Of a DNA stretch of 35,150 bases, positions 6,272 to 14,568 are shown piece after piece. This stretch comes from CAYMRL01 sp964473205 (lineage in GTDB: Bacteria; Deinococcota; Deinococci; Deinococcales; Trueperaceae). Positions within the stretch are counted from its first letter, which is position 1; each line of letters starts with the position of its first letter. A program made the position numbers and the translations under genes. Where the stretch lies: contig CAYYOK010000024.1 in NCBI GenBank assembly GCA_964473205.1, forward strand, positions 1-35,150. The letters are read 5' to 3'. The notes under the pieces are model-generated. The model worked only from the letters and a program-made list of their open reading frames with translations, was not told where the DNA came from and did not search any database.

Positions 6272-7734
6272 GACTCGGCACCGAACGGGTTCTCTACCCA
6301 CGGGTACTTGTGCAGGTCGGCCCTCACCAGCGGTATCTCGGTCATCGTCGGCGCCACCGCGCCCGGCGCGCCCATGTAGATGACCTCGCTGGCGATCGGC
6401 GCGAAGCCGCCGTAGAAGTGCTGGGTCGACTTGACCACGAGTACCCTCTTGGCGAGAGGGTCCAGGCCCAGGTTGCTGAACACGCTCGGGCTGAACACCT
6501 GACCGCGCTTGTCGTTCACGACGACGTCGACGCCGCCTATACGCAGCAGCACGGCGGCGCCGCACTCGTAGACGAGGTCGCCCTCGGACTGAGGCCAGAC
6601 CTGCAACAGACGCGGTTCGACGCGCAGGACCTCGGCTTGCACGTCGAGCGGATCGCCCGAGGTCGGACCCATCTTGCCGCCGAGCCTCAGCGACAGGCGC
6701 GCGCCTTCCCCTGCTGCGCTCGCCACCCTGACGACGATCGGGTCCCACATCATGGCGAGAGCGACGCCTTGGGCGCCGCGCGCCAGCAGCTCCTCGAGCA
6801 CGAAGGTGGCGTCGCTGGGAGCGCCGCCGCCCGGGTTGTCCGACTGGTCGGCGACGACGACAGGCCCGACGTGTGCGGCCAAGGCTCTGTCGAGGGCCTC
6901 GTTCATGCTCAGCGCGTGGTGGGTGACCTCGCGGCGCATGGCGTGGAAGCGCATGCCCCACTCCCGCGCCAGCCTCTGCGCTCCGGCCGGATCGTCATCG
7001 GTGATCGCCAGCATGCGGCAGCCGAAGTCGGGCACGTCGCCCCAGGGGAAGCCGTGAGCCAGCGAGAGCGAGAGCGCCGCGCCGCGCGCCTCGGCGGCCA
7101 GCATGTCGTCGACGAAGCCGCGCACCGGCTCGAACGGCGTCTTGTACAGGCTCATCATGCGGCAGTCGAACATAGCCATAGTCGGCCTGATCTTGCCGGC
7201 CGCGGTGTCGGCGATCAGCCCGAACATGTCGATGGCGCGGTCGGCCATGTCCGTGTGCGGGTACTCCTTGAAGATGACGACGACGTCGGCGGCGTCGAGC
7301 AGCTCCTGGCTCAGGTGGCAGTGAAGGTCGAGCTCGACGCCGATGGGGACGTCAGGGCCGACGATGTCGCGCACGCGCTGGGTCAGGTCCGCCTCGCAGT
7401 CGTCGTAGCCGTCGGCGACCATCGCGCCGTGCAGCGGCAGGAAGACCATGTCGACGGGCATGTGCGATTCGAGCGAGGCGAGCAGCTCCTCGCGCAGGCT
7501 CTCGTAGGCGCTGCGCACCGTGATGCCCGCCGGCTGGGCGAAGGCGGTGAGGCCGAACCTGAACTCCCAGCCGCGCTCCAAGGTCAGGCGCCGCAGCGCC
7601 TCGAGCGAGCTGTTGTCGCGGAAACCCTCGCGCGCCACGTCGGCGGGCCGCACGACCTCGAAGTCGGCGAGGCCCGTAGGCATCGGTGAGAGGGTGTTGG
7701 TCTCGGTGACGATGCCGCCGGCGAAGACTCGCAT
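6268..7734 (-). CDS. M81 family metallopeptidase (MlrC-like)
   Basis: A 488-residue protein covering both MlrC domains. It starts MRVFAGGIVTETNTLSP, where ETNT is typical, has LHGAM (101-105) and the zinc motif DLHCH (D136, H138), then the C-terminal MlrC domain with DQSDNPGGGAPSDAT. MlrC was described as the last enzyme of microcystin breakdown, but most relatives sit beside Dpp-type transporters and act on other small amide or peptide compounds. The ATG follows the stop of the permease gene with no gap (TGA-ATG), and its stop overlaps the M24 gene, so the four genes are translated together. No signal peptide, so it acts in the cytosol on imported substrate. Confidence 0.9.
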   Translation of the reverse strand: MRVFAGGIVTETNTLSPMPTGLADFEVVRPADVAREGFRDNSSLEALRRLTLERGWEFRFGLTAFAQPAGITVRSAYESLREELLASLESHMPVDMVFLPLHGAMVADGYDDCEADLTQRVRDIVGPDVPIGVELDLHCHLSQELLDAADVVVIFKEYPHTDMADRAIDMFGLIADTAAGKIRPTMAMFDCRMMSLYKTPFEPVRGFVDDMLAAEARGAALSLSLAHGFPWGDVPDFGCRMLAITDDDPAGAQRLAREWGMRFHAMRREVTHHALSMNEALDRALAAHVGPVVVADQSDNPGGGAPSDATFVLEELLARGAQGVALAMMWDPIVVRVASAAGEGARLSLRLGGKMGPTSGDPLDVQAEVLRVEPRLLQVWPQSEGDLVYECGAAVLLRIGGVDVVVNDKRGQVFSPSVFSNLGLDPLAKRVLVVKSTQHFYGGFAPIASEVIYMGAPGAVAPTMTEIPLVRADLHKYPWVENPFGAES

Positions 7735-8637
7735 TCAGTTCCTGCCCCTCGTCGTCTTCTGATGTGGATCGAGCGCGTCCCGCAGGCCGTCGCCGAGGAA
7801 GTTGAACGCGAGAACCGTGATCACGATCATCAGGCCAGGGAAGATCGCGATGTGCGGATAGCGCAGGATGAAGGCGCGCCCATCGGAGAGGATGCCTCCC
7901 CAGGTGGCCGTCGGCGGCCTGACGCCGAGGCCGAGGAACGACAGCGCCGACTCGAGGATGATGATGCCTCCGACCTGCAAGGAGGCGAGCACTATCACCG
8001 AGGTGAGCACGTTAGGCACGACGTGGCGCCAGATGATGCGGCGGTCGAAGGAGCCGAGCGCCCTGGCGGCGGTGACGAAGTCGCGCTGCCTGACGCTCAT
8101 CACCTCGGCGCGCACGACGCGCGCGTAGCGCGCCCAGACCGTCGCGCCGATGACGACGATCGTCGTGGTCAGGCTGGGGCCCATGACCGCGGCGAGCACG
8201 ATCAGCAGGGCGATCAGCGGGAACGCCATCAGCGCGTCGATGAGGAACGAGAGCGCCTCGTCGACCCAGCCGCCGAAGTAGCCGGCCACGGCGCCGACGA
8301 TGACGCCGATGATTATCGAGATCAGTGACGACGTGATCCCCACGATCAGCGCGATGCGGGTACCGAATATGACCCGGCTGAACAGGTCTCTCGTCAGGTG
8401 GTCGTGCCCCATCGGATGCTCCCACGAAGGGCCGACGCCGCGCTGTCCGATGAACAGGTCGTCGTTCGGATGATGTGGCGCGATCTGGGGGGCGAAGATC
8501 GCGATGATGACCAGAAGGAAGACGATGATGGCGCCCACGATCGCCATGCGGTTCGCGGTGAAGCGGCGCAGCGCGCGGCCGCGAACGGCCTTGTCGACGT
8601 TGCCGCCGCTGTTCGCTACTGCCGGGATCGCGCTCAT
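7735..8637 (-). CDS. ABC transporter permease, DppC/OppC type (importer 1)
   Basis: A 300-residue inner-membrane protein. It has the OppC N-terminal segment with RRFTANRMAIVGAII (first membrane helix about 32-52), the periplasmic stretch ending HPMGHDHLTRDLFSRVIFG, and five further helices with the coupling EAA motif region RALGSFDRRIIWRHVVPN and the end FNFLGDGLRDALDP. It would pair with the DppB-like protein to form the membrane channel. The ATG at 8637 overlaps the previous stop by four bases (ATGA). No ATPase gene accompanies this set. Confidence 0.92.
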   Translation of the reverse strand: MSAIPAVANSGGNVDKAVRGRALRRFTANRMAIVGAIIVFLLVIIAIFAPQIAPHHPNDDLFIGQRGVGPSWEHPMGHDHLTRDLFSRVIFGTRIALIVGITSSLISIIIGVIVGAVAGYFGGWVDEALSFLIDALMAFPLIALLIVLAAVMGPSLTTTIVVIGATVWARYARVVRAEVMSVRQRDFVTAARALGSFDRRIIWRHVVPNVLTSVIVLASLQVGGIIILESALSFLGLGVRPPTATWGGILSDGRAFILRYPHIAIFPGLMIVITVLAFNFLGDGLRDALDPHQKTTRGRN

Positions 8638-9596
8638 GAGACGCGGATCCTCGGGTCGACCAGCGCGTAGACGAGGTCGGTAACTATGTTCACAACCACC
8701 ACCAGCACTGCGAATACGACGACGAGAGACTGAACGACCTGATAGTCGAGCCTCAGAACCGAGTCGACGAAGAGCCGGCCGATGCCGGGCATCGCGAAGA
8801 TAGTCTCTACGATGATCGTGCCCGAGAGTATGAAGGCGATCCGGAAGCCGATGACGGTGATCACGGGCAGCAAGGTGTTCGCGACGATGTGCCGGTACAG
8901 CACCGCGCGCTCGGCCAATCCCTTGCTGCGCGCCGTGCGCACGAAGTCCTGCGGCAGGAGCTCCAGCACCGCTCCGCGCGTTATGCGCATGAGCACGGCC
9001 ATCTCCTCGGTCGCGATCACGATGACGGGCAAGATCCAGCCCTGCCAGGTGCGGATGCCGAACGGCGGGATCCTGCCTATCAGCGGCAGGTCGCCGATCC
9101 AGCGCGGGATGTAGAGAGCGAACAGCACGATCAGCATCAGCGAGAGCCAGAAGTTCGGCGTGGCGATGCCGAGGGCGGAGAAGAAGTTCGAGGAATAGTC
9201 GACCCAGGTGTTGCGCCTGACGGCGGCAGCGATCCCGAACGGAACGGCGACGATGATGGCGAGCACGATCGCGTAGAGGTTGAGCATGGCCGTCACGGGG
9301 ATCGCCTGGAAGATCATGTCCCTGACGGGGACGCCCGTGCGGATGAGGGAGGTGCCGAAGTCGCCGCGCAGCAGGTTCGAGGCCCAGACGAGGTACTGCT
9401 CCGGCAACGGCCGGTCCAGGCCCCACTTGGCGCGGATCGCGGCGATCATCTCGTCCGTGATGGGGATCTGGCCGTCACCGAGCAGGAGATAGACGGGGTC
9501 GCCCGGCATCATCCGCATGACGATGAACGTCAGGATGCTGATCAGCACCACGACGATCGCGCCCTTGAGGATCCGGAAAGCTAAGTAGTTGGACAT
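8634..9596 (-). CDS. ABC transporter permease, DppB/OppB type (importer 1)
   Basis: A 320-residue membrane protein with the DppB pattern: MSNYLAFRILKGAIVVVLIS (first helix), RMMPGDPV just after it, KWGLDRPLPEQYLVW, and the coupling region FVRTARSKGLAERAVLYRH, ending DLVYALVDPRIRVS. Six membrane segments are expected. It is the partner of the DppC-like protein encoded next in the operon. It is separated from the binding-protein gene by 119 bases that contain a strong hairpin (9618-9651), which probably lowers permease synthesis relative to the binding protein. Confidence 0.93.
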   Translation of the reverse strand: MSNYLAFRILKGAIVVVLISILTFIVMRMMPGDPVYLLLGDGQIPITDEMIAAIRAKWGLDRPLPEQYLVWASNLLRGDFGTSLIRTGVPVRDMIFQAIPVTAMLNLYAIVLAIIVAVPFGIAAAVRRNTWVDYSSNFFSALGIATPNFWLSLMLIVLFALYIPRWIGDLPLIGRIPPFGIRTWQGWILPVIVIATEEMAVLMRITRGAVLELLPQDFVRTARSKGLAERAVLYRHIVANTLLPVITVIGFRIAFILSGTIIVETIFAMPGIGRLFVDSVLRLDYQVVQSLVVVFAVLVVVVNIVTDLVYALVDPRIRVS

Positions 9597-9617
9597 GCTT
9601 GGCGGCTTCCTATACCA

Positions 9618-9651
9618 AGCGAGGTCGGGCGGATGCTCACCCGACCTCGCT
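9618..9651 (-). terminator. Intercistronic hairpin between binding protein and permease genes (importer 1)
   Basis: AGCGAGGTCGGG (9618-9629) and CCCGACCTCGCT (9640-9651) form a perfect 12-bp stem with a 10-base loop. There is no U-run after it on the minus strand, so it is more likely a partial terminator or a 3' stabiliser of the binding-protein mRNA than a full stop. A similar hairpin lies at the same place in importer 2 (19564-19599). Confidence 0.75.
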
Positions 9652-9715
9652 GCGGTCCGAAGTTGTCGTCAGTTGCCTGCCGACTCAGCGGTGCGGCCGG
9701 CGAACCGTCAAGGCG

Positions 9716-11317
9716 TCAGCCCCTCAGGCTGTACCTGTAGCCGAAGTGGTGGAGCGAGATGCTCGACACGATGTTCTCTGGCAGGCCGAGCATCTCCTCG
9801 GAGACGATGTTGACCGTCTGGTTGTAGTGCAGGTACAGGGCCGGCACTTCCTCGGCGTAGAGCTGCTGGGTGCGCGCGTAGATCGGGCGGCGCCCCTCGG
9901 GATCGGCGATCGAGAGGCCCTGGAGGATGAGGGCGTCCATCTCCTCGTTGCGGAAGTTCGAGAAGTTGTCGCCACCGTTGCTGGTCAGCACGCTGGTCGG
10001 GCTCGGGTCGGTGAGGGTGCCCATCGTCCAGTTGAACAGCGACGCTTCGAGGTTGCCGAGGCGCAGACCCTCGAGGATCGAGGCGACAGGGGCTTCGGCG
10101 AGCTGCATCTCGACGCCGACGTTGCGCAAGAAGATCTGCGACAGCTCGGCCATCGGGCGCCGAGCCTGGTCGCCGGAGATCGTCGTGCAGGTGAAGGACA
10201 GGCGCTGGCCGTCCTTGACGCGGATGCCGTCGGAGCCCGCGGTCCAGCCGGCCTCTTCGAGCAGCGAGCGGGCGCGCTCCGGGTCGAAGGGGTACTGCGG
10301 CACTCCCTCGGTCGTGAAGTAGGGGTTGTGCGGCGCGAGGTGCGAGGAGGCGACGACGCCGAGACCGGCCTCGAGCTCGTCGACGATGCGCTGGCGATCG
10401 AGCGCTGAGAGCATCGCCTGGCGCACGCGTCTATCGGAGAGGACGGGCACCTGGACGTTGAGCGGGATGAAGCGCGGCGAGTTGCTGTTGGTGTTGAAGC
10501 TCACGAAACCCGGCTGCCCGGCGAGGTCGAGGGCGTCCTCGGCCGTGAGCGGCCATACAGTGGCGTGGGCGTCGCCGGTGAGCAGCGCGATGTACCGGAC
10601 CGAAGGCTCCGGCACGACCTCGAGGCGCAGGCGCTCGACCCCGGGAGGGCCACGGAAGTGGTCGGGGAAGGCGACGAGCTCGGTGTACTCGGCGGGGCGC
10701 CACTCGGCGACGGTGAAGGCGCCGGTCCCGATCGGGGCGGCGCGGAAGCCTTCGTCGCCGACGCTGGCGTGGTAGGCGGCGGGAACGATCGGCACGGCGC
10801 CGGCGAGGGGATAGAACGCGGCGTTGACGGAGTTCATGTGCACGCGGACGGTGTAGCGGTCGACGACCTCGACCTCGCGCATGTTGATGAAGCGGCTGGC
10901 GATCGTCTGGCCGGCCTGAGAGTAGTAGTCGTAGGTGTACTTGACGTCGTCGGCGGTCAGCTCGGTGCCGTCGTGGAACATCACGCCTTCGTGAAGCTGG
11001 AAGGTGTAGGTCAGGCCGTCGGGCGCGATCTCAGCGGAGCGGGCGAGGACGAACTCGATCTCGGCCGCGGTGTTGATGTTGAGCAGCGGATCGAGGACGT
11101 TGTAGATCACAGCCGACTGGACGTCGGGACCGATGTCGTTGGGACCGAGACCCGCGACCTCCTGGTGGCCGAGCCACACGAGCACTCCGCCGCCTTGCGC
11201 CCTGGCGATCAGGCCCTGGGAGGCGAGCCACGCCGTCGCCGATGCCGCACCCGTGTACTTGAAGAACTGCCTGCGAGAGATCTTTCTACCGGTTAGCTGA
11301 GATGGCTTCAAAGACAC
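9716..11317 (-). CDS. ABC transporter substrate-binding protein, family 5, Tat-exported (importer 1)
   Basis: A 533-residue DppA/OppA-type binding protein. The N-terminus carries a twin-arginine signal, SRRQFFK at residues 14-20, followed by a weak hydrophobic stretch and a likely cleavage site after ARA (38-40). The mature part has family 5 hallmarks such as LHEGVMFHDGTELTADDVKYTYD and later FDPERARSLLEEAGW. No lipobox cysteine is seen. The family binds peptides, nickel or oligosaccharides; the uronate genes next to it favour an oligosaccharide, while the peptidases downstream favour a peptide-like compound. The start is GTG at 11317 with GGAGG about ten bases ahead. It has its own promoter at 11455-11482. 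Confidence 0.92.
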   Translation of the reverse strand: MSLKPSQLTGRKISRRQFFKYTGAASATAWLASQGLIARAQGGGVLVWLGHQEVAGLGPNDIGPDVQSAVIYNVLDPLLNINTAAEIEFVLARSAEIAPDGLTYTFQLHEGVMFHDGTELTADDVKYTYDYYSQAGQTIASRFINMREVEVVDRYTVRVHMNSVNAAFYPLAGAVPIVPAAYHASVGDEGFRAAPIGTGAFTVAEWRPAEYTELVAFPDHFRGPPGVERLRLEVVPEPSVRYIALLTGDAHATVWPLTAEDALDLAGQPGFVSFNTNSNSPRFIPLNVQVPVLSDRRVRQAMLSALDRQRIVDELEAGLGVVASSHLAPHNPYFTTEGVPQYPFDPERARSLLEEAGWTAGSDGIRVKDGQRLSFTCTTISGDQARRPMAELSQIFLRNVGVEMQLAEAPVASILEGLRLGNLEASLFNWTMGTLTDPSPTSVLTSNGGDNFSNFRNEEMDALILQGLSIADPEGRRPIYARTQQLYAEEVPALYLHYNQTVNIVSEEMLGLPENIVSSISLHHFGYRYSLRG

Positions 11318-11425
11318 AGCGACACGACCTCCTCGGGTTCCCGCGCTTGCAGCTAGATAACGTCCAGCGCGGTGCGATAGCGAACGCCAGCACGAGCGAC
11401 GCGAGTGCGAGACCGTGGCTGACGG

Positions 11426-11445
11426 TCACCACAACTCAGTGGTGA
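11426..11445. promoter_or_regulatory. Inverted repeat in the leader of the importer 1 operon
   Basis: TCACCAC (11426-11432) and GTGGTGA (11439-11445) form a perfect 7-bp inverted repeat with a 6-base gap, starting ten bases downstream of the -10 element on the minus strand. Its place at about +4 to +23 fits an operator for a repressor other than the adjacent LacI protein, whose site looks different. It could also fold as an RNA hairpin. Confidence 0.5.
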
Positions 11446-11454
11446 TTGCACGGA

Positions 11455-11482
11455 ACTATAACGCATGCGCCGGGGCGCGCAA
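11455..11482 (-). promoter_or_regulatory. Promoter of the importer 1 operon
   Basis: On the minus strand TTGCGC (11477-11482) and TATAGT (11455-11460) are separated by 16 bases. They lie between the uxaC stop and the binding-protein gene, giving a leader of about 130 bases. The rest of 11318-11425 holds only the ribosome-binding site GGAGG near 11328. Confidence 0.6.
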
Positions 11483-11497
11483 CGGAGGCTGGCGGCC

Positions 11498-12928
11498 TCA
11501 GCCGAGGCGGTACGCCTCGCGCGCAGCGCCGCGTGCGAGCCAGGTCACGGCGTCCAGTGCCGCATCCTCGTCGAGCAAGGAGCGCGCGACCATCCCCGCC
11601 ACCCAGTTGGCCACCGTCCTGCGCCACACGTCGTGGCGCGTCTTGATGCTGGCGAAGGCCCTGGTGTCGTCGTTGAAGCCGGCCAGGTTGTAGATGCCGG
11701 CGGTCTCGACGACGCGGTCCAGGTAGCGCTCGAAGCCGAGCACCGAGTCGAAGAACCACCACGGCGCGCCCAGCCGCATGGCCGGGTAGTGGCCGGCCAG
11801 GGGCGCCAGCTCGCGGGCGTAGGTGGACTCGTCGAGGGTGTAGGTGATCAGCGCAAAGCGCCTGTCGTTGCCGAAGGCGTTGAGGAGCGCATGCAGGCCG
11901 CGCGTCCAGTCGACCGCCACCGGTATGTCGGCGCCCTTGTCGGGTCCGAAGCGGTCGAAGACCGCGGCGTTGTGGTTGCGCCGGCTGCCGACGTGAAGCT
12001 GCATCACCAGGCCGTCGTCGACGGCCATGCCGGCCATCGCGAAGAGCATGTGCGAGTGGAAGCGCTCGGCGTCGACGGCGTCGGCCTCGCCCTCGAGCGC
12101 GCGCGCGAACAGCCGCTCGGCTTCCGCGCGTTCCAGCGGCTCGACGAACGAGCTGAACACGCCGTGATCGGTGGCGGTCGCGCCGCGCGAGACGAAGAGC
12201 TCACGCCGGTCGCGCAGAGCCGTCTCGAAGCTGGCCAGGTCGGTCACGGCGGTCGCGCAGCGCTCTTCCAGCAACCTCAGACGGGCGCGCCACTCCGGAT
12301 CGTTCAGCGCCATCAGCGCGTCGGGCCTGAACGTCGGCACCAGGTTCAAGCCGGCGGCGCGAGCCGCTGCATGTGGGGCGAGGTCGTCGGTGGCCGAGTC
12401 GGTGGTCGCCAGCAGCTCGATGCCGAAGCGCTCGAACAGCGCCCTGGGCGTGAACTCGGGCCGCTGCAGCTGCGCCGTTAGGTGATCGAAGAGCTCGTCA
12501 GCGGTGTCGGCCGCAGGCCTGACCCCGACGCCGAACAGGTCGATGAGCTCGGCCTTGAGCCACAGCCCGGTGGGCGTACCCGTGAACAGGTGGAAGTGGC
12601 TGCAGAACGTGCGCCAGATCTTCCTCGGGTCCGTCTCGACGGGCGCGCCGTCGCGCGTGGGGACGCCCAGGTCCTCCATGCGCACCCCGCGGCTGTACAG
12701 CATCCGGAACACGTAGTGGTCCGGCACGATGAACAGCGCGGCGGGGTCGGAGAAGTGGGCGTCGGGGTCGGCGAGCAGCTCGGGCTGCACGTGGCCGTGC
12801 GGCGAGACGATGGGCAGGTCGGCGACAGCGGCGTACAGCTCGCGCGCTCTCGCCCTGATAGCCGGGTCGGGCGAGAAGCAGCGGTCCTCGTCGAGGATCC
12901 AGGCGCGGGATGGTCCGGTCGGGCTCAT
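11498..12928 (-). CDS. uxaC: Glucuronate/galacturonate isomerase
   Basis: A 476-residue protein of the uronate isomerase family. It converts D-glucuronate to D-fructuronate and D-galacturonate to D-tagaturonate in the cytosol. The amidohydrolase-fold metal motif is HGH (H44, H46) in VSPHGHVQPELL, followed by DHYVFRMLYSRGV, WRTFCSHFHLF, LHVGSRRNHN and the C-terminal NLAGFNDDTRAFASIKTRHDVWRR, all typical. Length fits (about 465-480). The ATG at 12928 overlaps the uxaE stop by four bases (ATGA), so it is translated with the epimerase. It is the third gene of the lacI-uxaE-uxaC unit. Confidence 0.94.
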   Translation of the reverse strand: MSPTGPSRAWILDEDRCFSPDPAIRARARELYAAVADLPIVSPHGHVQPELLADPDAHFSDPAALFIVPDHYVFRMLYSRGVRMEDLGVPTRDGAPVETDPRKIWRTFCSHFHLFTGTPTGLWLKAELIDLFGVGVRPAADTADELFDHLTAQLQRPEFTPRALFERFGIELLATTDSATDDLAPHAAARAAGLNLVPTFRPDALMALNDPEWRARLRLLEERCATAVTDLASFETALRDRRELFVSRGATATDHGVFSSFVEPLERAEAERLFARALEGEADAVDAERFHSHMLFAMAGMAVDDGLVMQLHVGSRRNHNAAVFDRFGPDKGADIPVAVDWTRGLHALLNAFGNDRRFALITYTLDESTYARELAPLAGHYPAMRLGAPWWFFDSVLGFERYLDRVVETAGIYNLAGFNDDTRAFASIKTRHDVWRRTVANWVAGMVARSLLDEDAALDAVTWLARGAAREAYRLG

Positions 12929-14568
12929 GCGCGGCCTCCAGCTCTAGGCGAGGGATGAGGGAAGGTCGTTCGAGGCGAGGCGGGAGGCAGGGCGTTGACC
13001 AAGGCATGCGGCACGAACGGCGCCAAGTGCTTGACGAAGTGCCGCGCCAGGCCCTCTTCGTGCTCCGCCTCGCGCGCGGCAAGGAGCGCCTTCAGCTCGC
13101 TCCCCAGCGCGTCGAGCGCGCTGCCGAAGGTCACGTGCAGCACCTGGCGGGCGTCGTCGTCGTCGAGCAGGCGCGGCAGGTCGGCGTCGGAGAGGTCGTC
13201 GGGCTGCGGCACGGCCTCCAGGCGCGCGCCGATCAGGTAGCTCTTCTTGTCGGTCTCGAAGCGCTCGTGCCCGATGGCCAACGCGCGGCGGAACAGGTGC
13301 GGGTCGAAGGCGGCCGCCACCCTCAGCGCCTCGAGGTAGGAGGTGCCGGCCGTCTTGAGGTGAACCAGCCCAGCGGTCGCCTCGGCGATGGGGCCGTAGA
13401 CGCTGAACTTGTCGCTGCCGCTGTGCAGCGACAGCTTGTACGGGCCGAAGGCGCGCGCGACGGCGGCGTGTCCGGCGAGAGACGCCTTCAGCGCCTCCAG
13501 GTCGCCGCGGAAGTCGACGCCCTTCTCGAAACGCCCGACGAAGCGCGGCGCCAGGGACACGACCGGCACGCCCAGGCGCCGCAGCTCGAGCGCCAGGTAG
13601 GCGTGCTCCTCGAGCGTGGTCGTGTAGGAGGTCTCGTCGACCGAGAGCTCGATCTCGAAGGGAGCGCCGGTGGCGGCGAGCACCCGGTGCAGCCCGGCGG
13701 CGTGCGCCAGCGCCGCGCCGTACTTGGCGGCGGCCCGGGCCAGAGCGTGCTCGTCGAAGGTCAGCGCCACACCGCCTGCGTCCAGCGGCCGGGTGAGGAA
13801 GCGCCCCTTGAGCCCGCCCCAGTCGTCCTCCAGCCGCGCCCACGGCAGGGTAGCCACCTTGGCGCGCAGGGTGGCGTCGTCGGCGCTCTCCGCCTCGTCG
13901 TCGACGTGCTCGCTGGGGTCGAAGGTGAAGAAGGTGAAGCCGGCGGCGACGCAGTCGAGCACGTGCTGCTCGGTCTTGAGGTGGTCGGCGTCGGCGCCGA
14001 GCGCCAGGCTCCAGCCGGCTTCGAACGCGCCGAAGGTGGCGTCGTCGACCACCTGTTGCGCCGTGCGCCTGGTGCGGGTCATCTCGCGGATCGACTGCTG
14101 CGCGAAGATCGGCGCGATCTTGCCGCTCGCGCCGGCGCGTTCCATGGCCGAGGCGTGCCCGGGCGTGGCCATGCCGAGGCGGTCGCCGAAGCCGGCGCTG
14201 GTCGCGAGCCCCAGCGGCGCCGGGCGCAGGTTCGGCACCGCGGCGCGCAGGGCGGCGGCGTTGGCTGGGCTGAGCGGCGCGCGCAGGAGCGCGAAGCCCT
14301 CGCCGGCGCCGTCGAACCTGGCGCCGCCGAAGCGGCTCAGCACGTCGTCGGACCGTCCGTCAGCCGGCGCCAACACCATCACGCTGCGCGAGCCGCCGTC
14401 GGCGGCGCCGTCGGACTCGAACCACAGCGCCGCCCCCTGCGTGACGCGCAGGCTGCGGCCGTGGCGCTCCGCTCCGAGCTCGGAGGCGCGGCGCGCCAAG
14501 CGCGCGGCCAAGTCGTTCGCGGCCGGGTCTCGCTCCGCCTCGTCCTCACCTGCTGGGTTGGTCGTCAT
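12925..14568 (-). CDS. uxaE: Tagaturonate/fructuronate epimerase
   Basis: A 547-residue protein of the UxaE family, first assigned in Thermotoga, which interconverts D-tagaturonate and D-fructuronate so galacturonate and glucuronate share one pathway. Recognisable blocks are FGDRLGMATPGH (about 128-139), IAPIFAQQSIREM, EAGWSLALGADADHLKTEQHV, DFRGDLEALKASL with a metal-binding pattern, and KLSLHSGSDKFSVYGPIAE. The lid and C-terminal helices follow. GAGGAG lies ahead of ATG 14568. It sits between lacI and uxaC with ATGA overlaps at both ends. The assignment rests on family recall plus the uxaC neighbour. Confidence 0.87.
   Translation of the reverse strand: MTTNPAGEDEAERDPAANDLAARLARRASELGAERHGRSLRVTQGAALWFESDGAADGGSRSVMVLAPADGRSDDVLSRFGGARFDGAGEGFALLRAPLSPANAAALRAAVPNLRPAPLGLATSAGFGDRLGMATPGHASAMERAGASGKIAPIFAQQSIREMTRTRRTAQQVVDDATFGAFEAGWSLALGADADHLKTEQHVLDCVAAGFTFFTFDPSEHVDDEAESADDATLRAKVATLPWARLEDDWGGLKGRFLTRPLDAGGVALTFDEHALARAAAKYGAALAHAAGLHRVLAATGAPFEIELSVDETSYTTTLEEHAYLALELRRLGVPVVSLAPRFVGRFEKGVDFRGDLEALKASLAGHAAVARAFGPYKLSLHSGSDKFSVYGPIAEATAGLVHLKTAGTSYLEALRVAAAFDPHLFRRALAIGHERFETDKKSYLIGARLEAVPQPDDLSDADLPRLLDDDDARQVLHVTFGSALDALGSELKALLAAREAEHEEGLARHFVKHLAPFVPHALVNALPPASPRTTFPHPSPRAGGRA

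Noticed and set aside
11341..11380. A fourth LacI-type operator (GTTATCTAGC on the minus strand near 11350)
   Set aside because: Only one half-site matches; the second half lacks the TAAC arm.
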